DNA from: Porticoccaceae bacterium UBA1117
Lineage (GTDB): Bacteria > Pseudomonadota > Gammaproteobacteria > Pseudomonadales > Porticoccaceae
Direction of reading: 5' to 3'
Assembly: GCA_002313335.1 (NCBI GenBank)
Contig: DCBC01000091.1
Coordinates: 15,948-30,878 of the forward strand
DNA: 14,931 nt
The notes beneath the pieces were generated by a model. That model was not told where the DNA came from, did no database searches, and worked only from the letters and a program-made list of their open reading frames with translations. Made by a program: the position numbers and the translations under genes. Below are positions 13,716-14,931 of the stretch, in pieces. Position 1 is the stretch's first letter. Each line of letters opens with the position of its first letter.

Positions 13716-14843
13716 ATGAATTTAGATTTTTCAGATGATCAAAAGTTGCTTCAATCAGAAGCACGGAAATTTCTCGAAAAAGAACAGTCACTACAAAAAA
13801 GTAGACACGTTCTTGACCATCAGCAAGCATTAGACACTGACCTGTGGCAGCAAATACTTGCCATGGGATGGACTGGTATTAGAATACCAGAAGAATATGA
13901 CGGGTTAGGTTTAGGCCACTTAGAGCTCTGTGTCGTTGCCGAAGAGCTAGGCCGGTCTTTGGCCCCCGTACCTTATTCGTCCTCCGTATACCTTTTTACC
14001 GAAGCTATCATTAAGTTTGCTAGTGATGAAATAAAACAAGATTTACTCCCTAAATTGGTAAGTGGTGAGTGTGTTGGCACAGTGGCTATTACCGAGCAAT
14101 TACTGGCCCCTACCAAGCACAACATCAATACTAAGGTTTCCAATAACAGCGTGTCGGGTACTAAAATTGCTGTGCCAGATGCTGGCATAGCCACCCACGC
14201 AATTGTCATCTGCAATGGCGTTAACGGTATTGATTTGCGGTTGGTTGAGCTTACTGATCGTTGTAATATCCAAAAACAAGACACTATTGATGACAGTCGA
14301 GGGCATTTTTCAATTGACTTTAATAATGCGGAGAGTCAATTGGTAGGTGGTGATGGCGACGGCTGGGAACTATTGCAAAACCTGCTTGATCAAGCGGCTG
14401 TCATGTTTAGCTTTGAACAAATAGGCGGTGCCCAAGCGGCACTTGATATGGCCACAAGTTATGCGCAACAGCGTTTTGCCTTTGGCCGCGCCATTGGCTC
14501 CTATCAAGCGATAAAACACAAGCTCGCAGACATGTATATCAAGTTAACTCTCGCCAAATCAAACAGCTACTATGCGGCATGGGCACTGTCCACTGATTCA
14601 GTCGAGCTCAACGTGGCGGCTGCCACTACCCGAGTCAGTGCTACCCAAGCGTTTAATTATTGTGCGCAAGAGAACATACAAACTCACGGCGGTAATGGCT
14701 TCACGTGGGAGTATGATTGCCATCTTTTCTATCGTCGCGCCAAGTTACTCTCTCTAAATGTCGGCTCCCTTGCGACATGGAAGGAAAAACTCATTCTTGG
14801 GTTAGAAAAAACTCAGACTGCTAACGTTAAACAAGGGGTCTAA
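13716..14843 (+). CDS. Acyl-CoA dehydrogenase family protein lacking the usual catalytic Glu
   Basis: Acyl-CoA dehydrogenases use FAD to introduce the alpha-beta double bond in acyl-CoA. The 375-residue product has the family order: N-terminal helical domain (FSDDQKLLQSEARKFL; GWTGIRIPEEYDGLGLG, 51-67), middle beta domain (about 120-210; GTVAITE) and C-terminal helices (QRFAFGRAIGSYQAIKHKLADMY, 252-274; QTHGGNGFTWEYDCHLFYRRAK, 322-343). The catalytic glutamate of medium-chain enzymes falls at Val349 (RAKLLSLNVGS), and the alternative site used by isovaleryl and long-chain enzymes falls at Ala227. Glu234 (SFEQIGG) is nearby. Together with an acyl-CoA dehydrogenase gene 1 base downstream, this suggests one subunit of a hetero-oligomer, as known for mycobacterial steroid side-chain FadE pairs. 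GAGTGG is 6 bases before the ATG. The substrate is unknown. Confidence 0.88.
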   Translation: MNLDFSDDQKLLQSEARKFLEKEQSLQKSRHVLDHQQALDTDLWQQILAMGWTGIRIPEEYDGLGLGHLELCVVAEELGRSLAPVPYSSSVYLFTEAIIKFASDEIKQDLLPKLVSGECVGTVAITEQLLAPTKHNINTKVSNNSVSGTKIAVPDAGIATHAIVICNGVNGIDLRLVELTDRCNIQKQDTIDDSRGHFSIDFNNAESQLVGGDGDGWELLQNLLDQAAVMFSFEQIGGAQAALDMATSYAQQRFAFGRAIGSYQAIKHKLADMYIKLTLAKSNSYYAAWALSTDSVELNVAAATTRVSATQAFNYCAQENIQTHGGNGFTWEYDCHLFYRRAKLLSLNVGSLATWKEKLILGLEKTQTANVKQGV

Positions 14844-14844
14844 T

Positions 14845-14931
14845 ATGAATTTTAACGATACTGAACAACAAGCGCAGTTTAGAGCTAAATGCAGTGATTG
14901 GTTAAACGATAACGCACAACGCAAAACACAG
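14845..14931 (+). CDS. Second acyl-CoA dehydrogenase, 5' end only
   Basis: The start ATG at 14845 lies one base after the TAA of the preceding gene and has AAGGGG six to seven bases before it, so the two are coupled. Only 29 codons are visible, running off the right edge: MNFNDTEQQAQFRAKCSDWL followed by NDNAQRK. The FR-x3-x2-WL-x2-NA pattern is the usual N terminus of acyl-CoA dehydrogenases, as in many adjacent FadE pairs. Everything about its active site is outside the window. Confidence 0.65.
   Translation, partial: MNFNDTEQQAQFRAKCSDWLNDNAQRKTQ

Noticed and set aside
1..14931. Defence island, prophage, integron, CRISPR array or biosynthetic cluster
   Set aside because: Every sizeable gene belongs to a recognised housekeeping, stress, transport or metabolic family, and no direct-repeat arrays, integrase, transposase or attachment sites were seen.

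Overview
The window looks like ordinary chromosomal core from a moderately AT-rich gammaproteobacterium. The best support is the stress operon in the order rpoE(algU)-rseA(mucA)-rseB(mucB)-rseC(mucC)-degP(mucD), with nadB divergent from rpoE and sdhE/ygfX/ygfZ next door, an arrangement known from Pseudomonas-like and related marine gammaproteobacteria. I cannot name the genus. There is no tRNA, rRNA, CRISPR array, insertion sequence, phage gene or plasmid function in view, and no gene-free stretch longer than 300 bases (the largest gap is 10375-10646).

Layout. (1) 1-3177, minus strand: the envelope-stress cluster, read right to left as the ECF sigma factor RpoE, its membrane anti-sigma factor RseA, the periplasmic sensor RseB, the redox-type membrane protein RseC and the start of a DegP/MucD protease that runs off the left edge. 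A near-consensus sigma-E/AlgU promoter lies upstream of rpoE. (2) 3334-4962, plus: nadB, first step of de novo NAD synthesis. (3) 4978-5620, minus: sdhE and the overlapping ygfX. (4) 5695-7109, plus: ygfZ, coupled by a 4-base overlap to a small PGPGW-like membrane protein. (5) 7119-10368, minus: ilvA (threonine ammonia-lyase with one ACT domain), ung (uracil-DNA glycosylase) and an unassigned MFS permease whose start overlaps the ung stop by one base. (6) 10647-13568, plus: a MATE exporter, a COX15-type heme A synthase and a secreted DUF2147 protein. (7) 13716-14931, plus: two adjacent acyl-CoA dehydrogenase genes, the second cut by the right edge.

How the genes relate. Block 1 is a complete signal-transduction circuit: unfolded outer-membrane proteins lead to proteolysis of RseA, RpoE is released, and its operon, including the protease, is induced. 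Blocks 2-4 touch flavin and Fe-S biology: NadB is a flavoenzyme, SdhE flavinylates succinate dehydrogenase and YgfZ serves Fe-S enzymes. Block 6 supplies heme A to an aa3-type terminal oxidase. Block 7 looks like one end of a fatty-acid-like or polycyclic/branched acyl-CoA catabolic locus.

I do not see a convincing undescribed system. The points most worth a second look are the acyl-CoA dehydrogenase lacking glutamate at both classical catalytic-base positions beside a second such gene, the alphaproteobacterial/mitochondrial-type heme A synthase paired with a MATE exporter, the predicted leaderless start of the MATE gene, and the autoregulatory sigma-E promoter.
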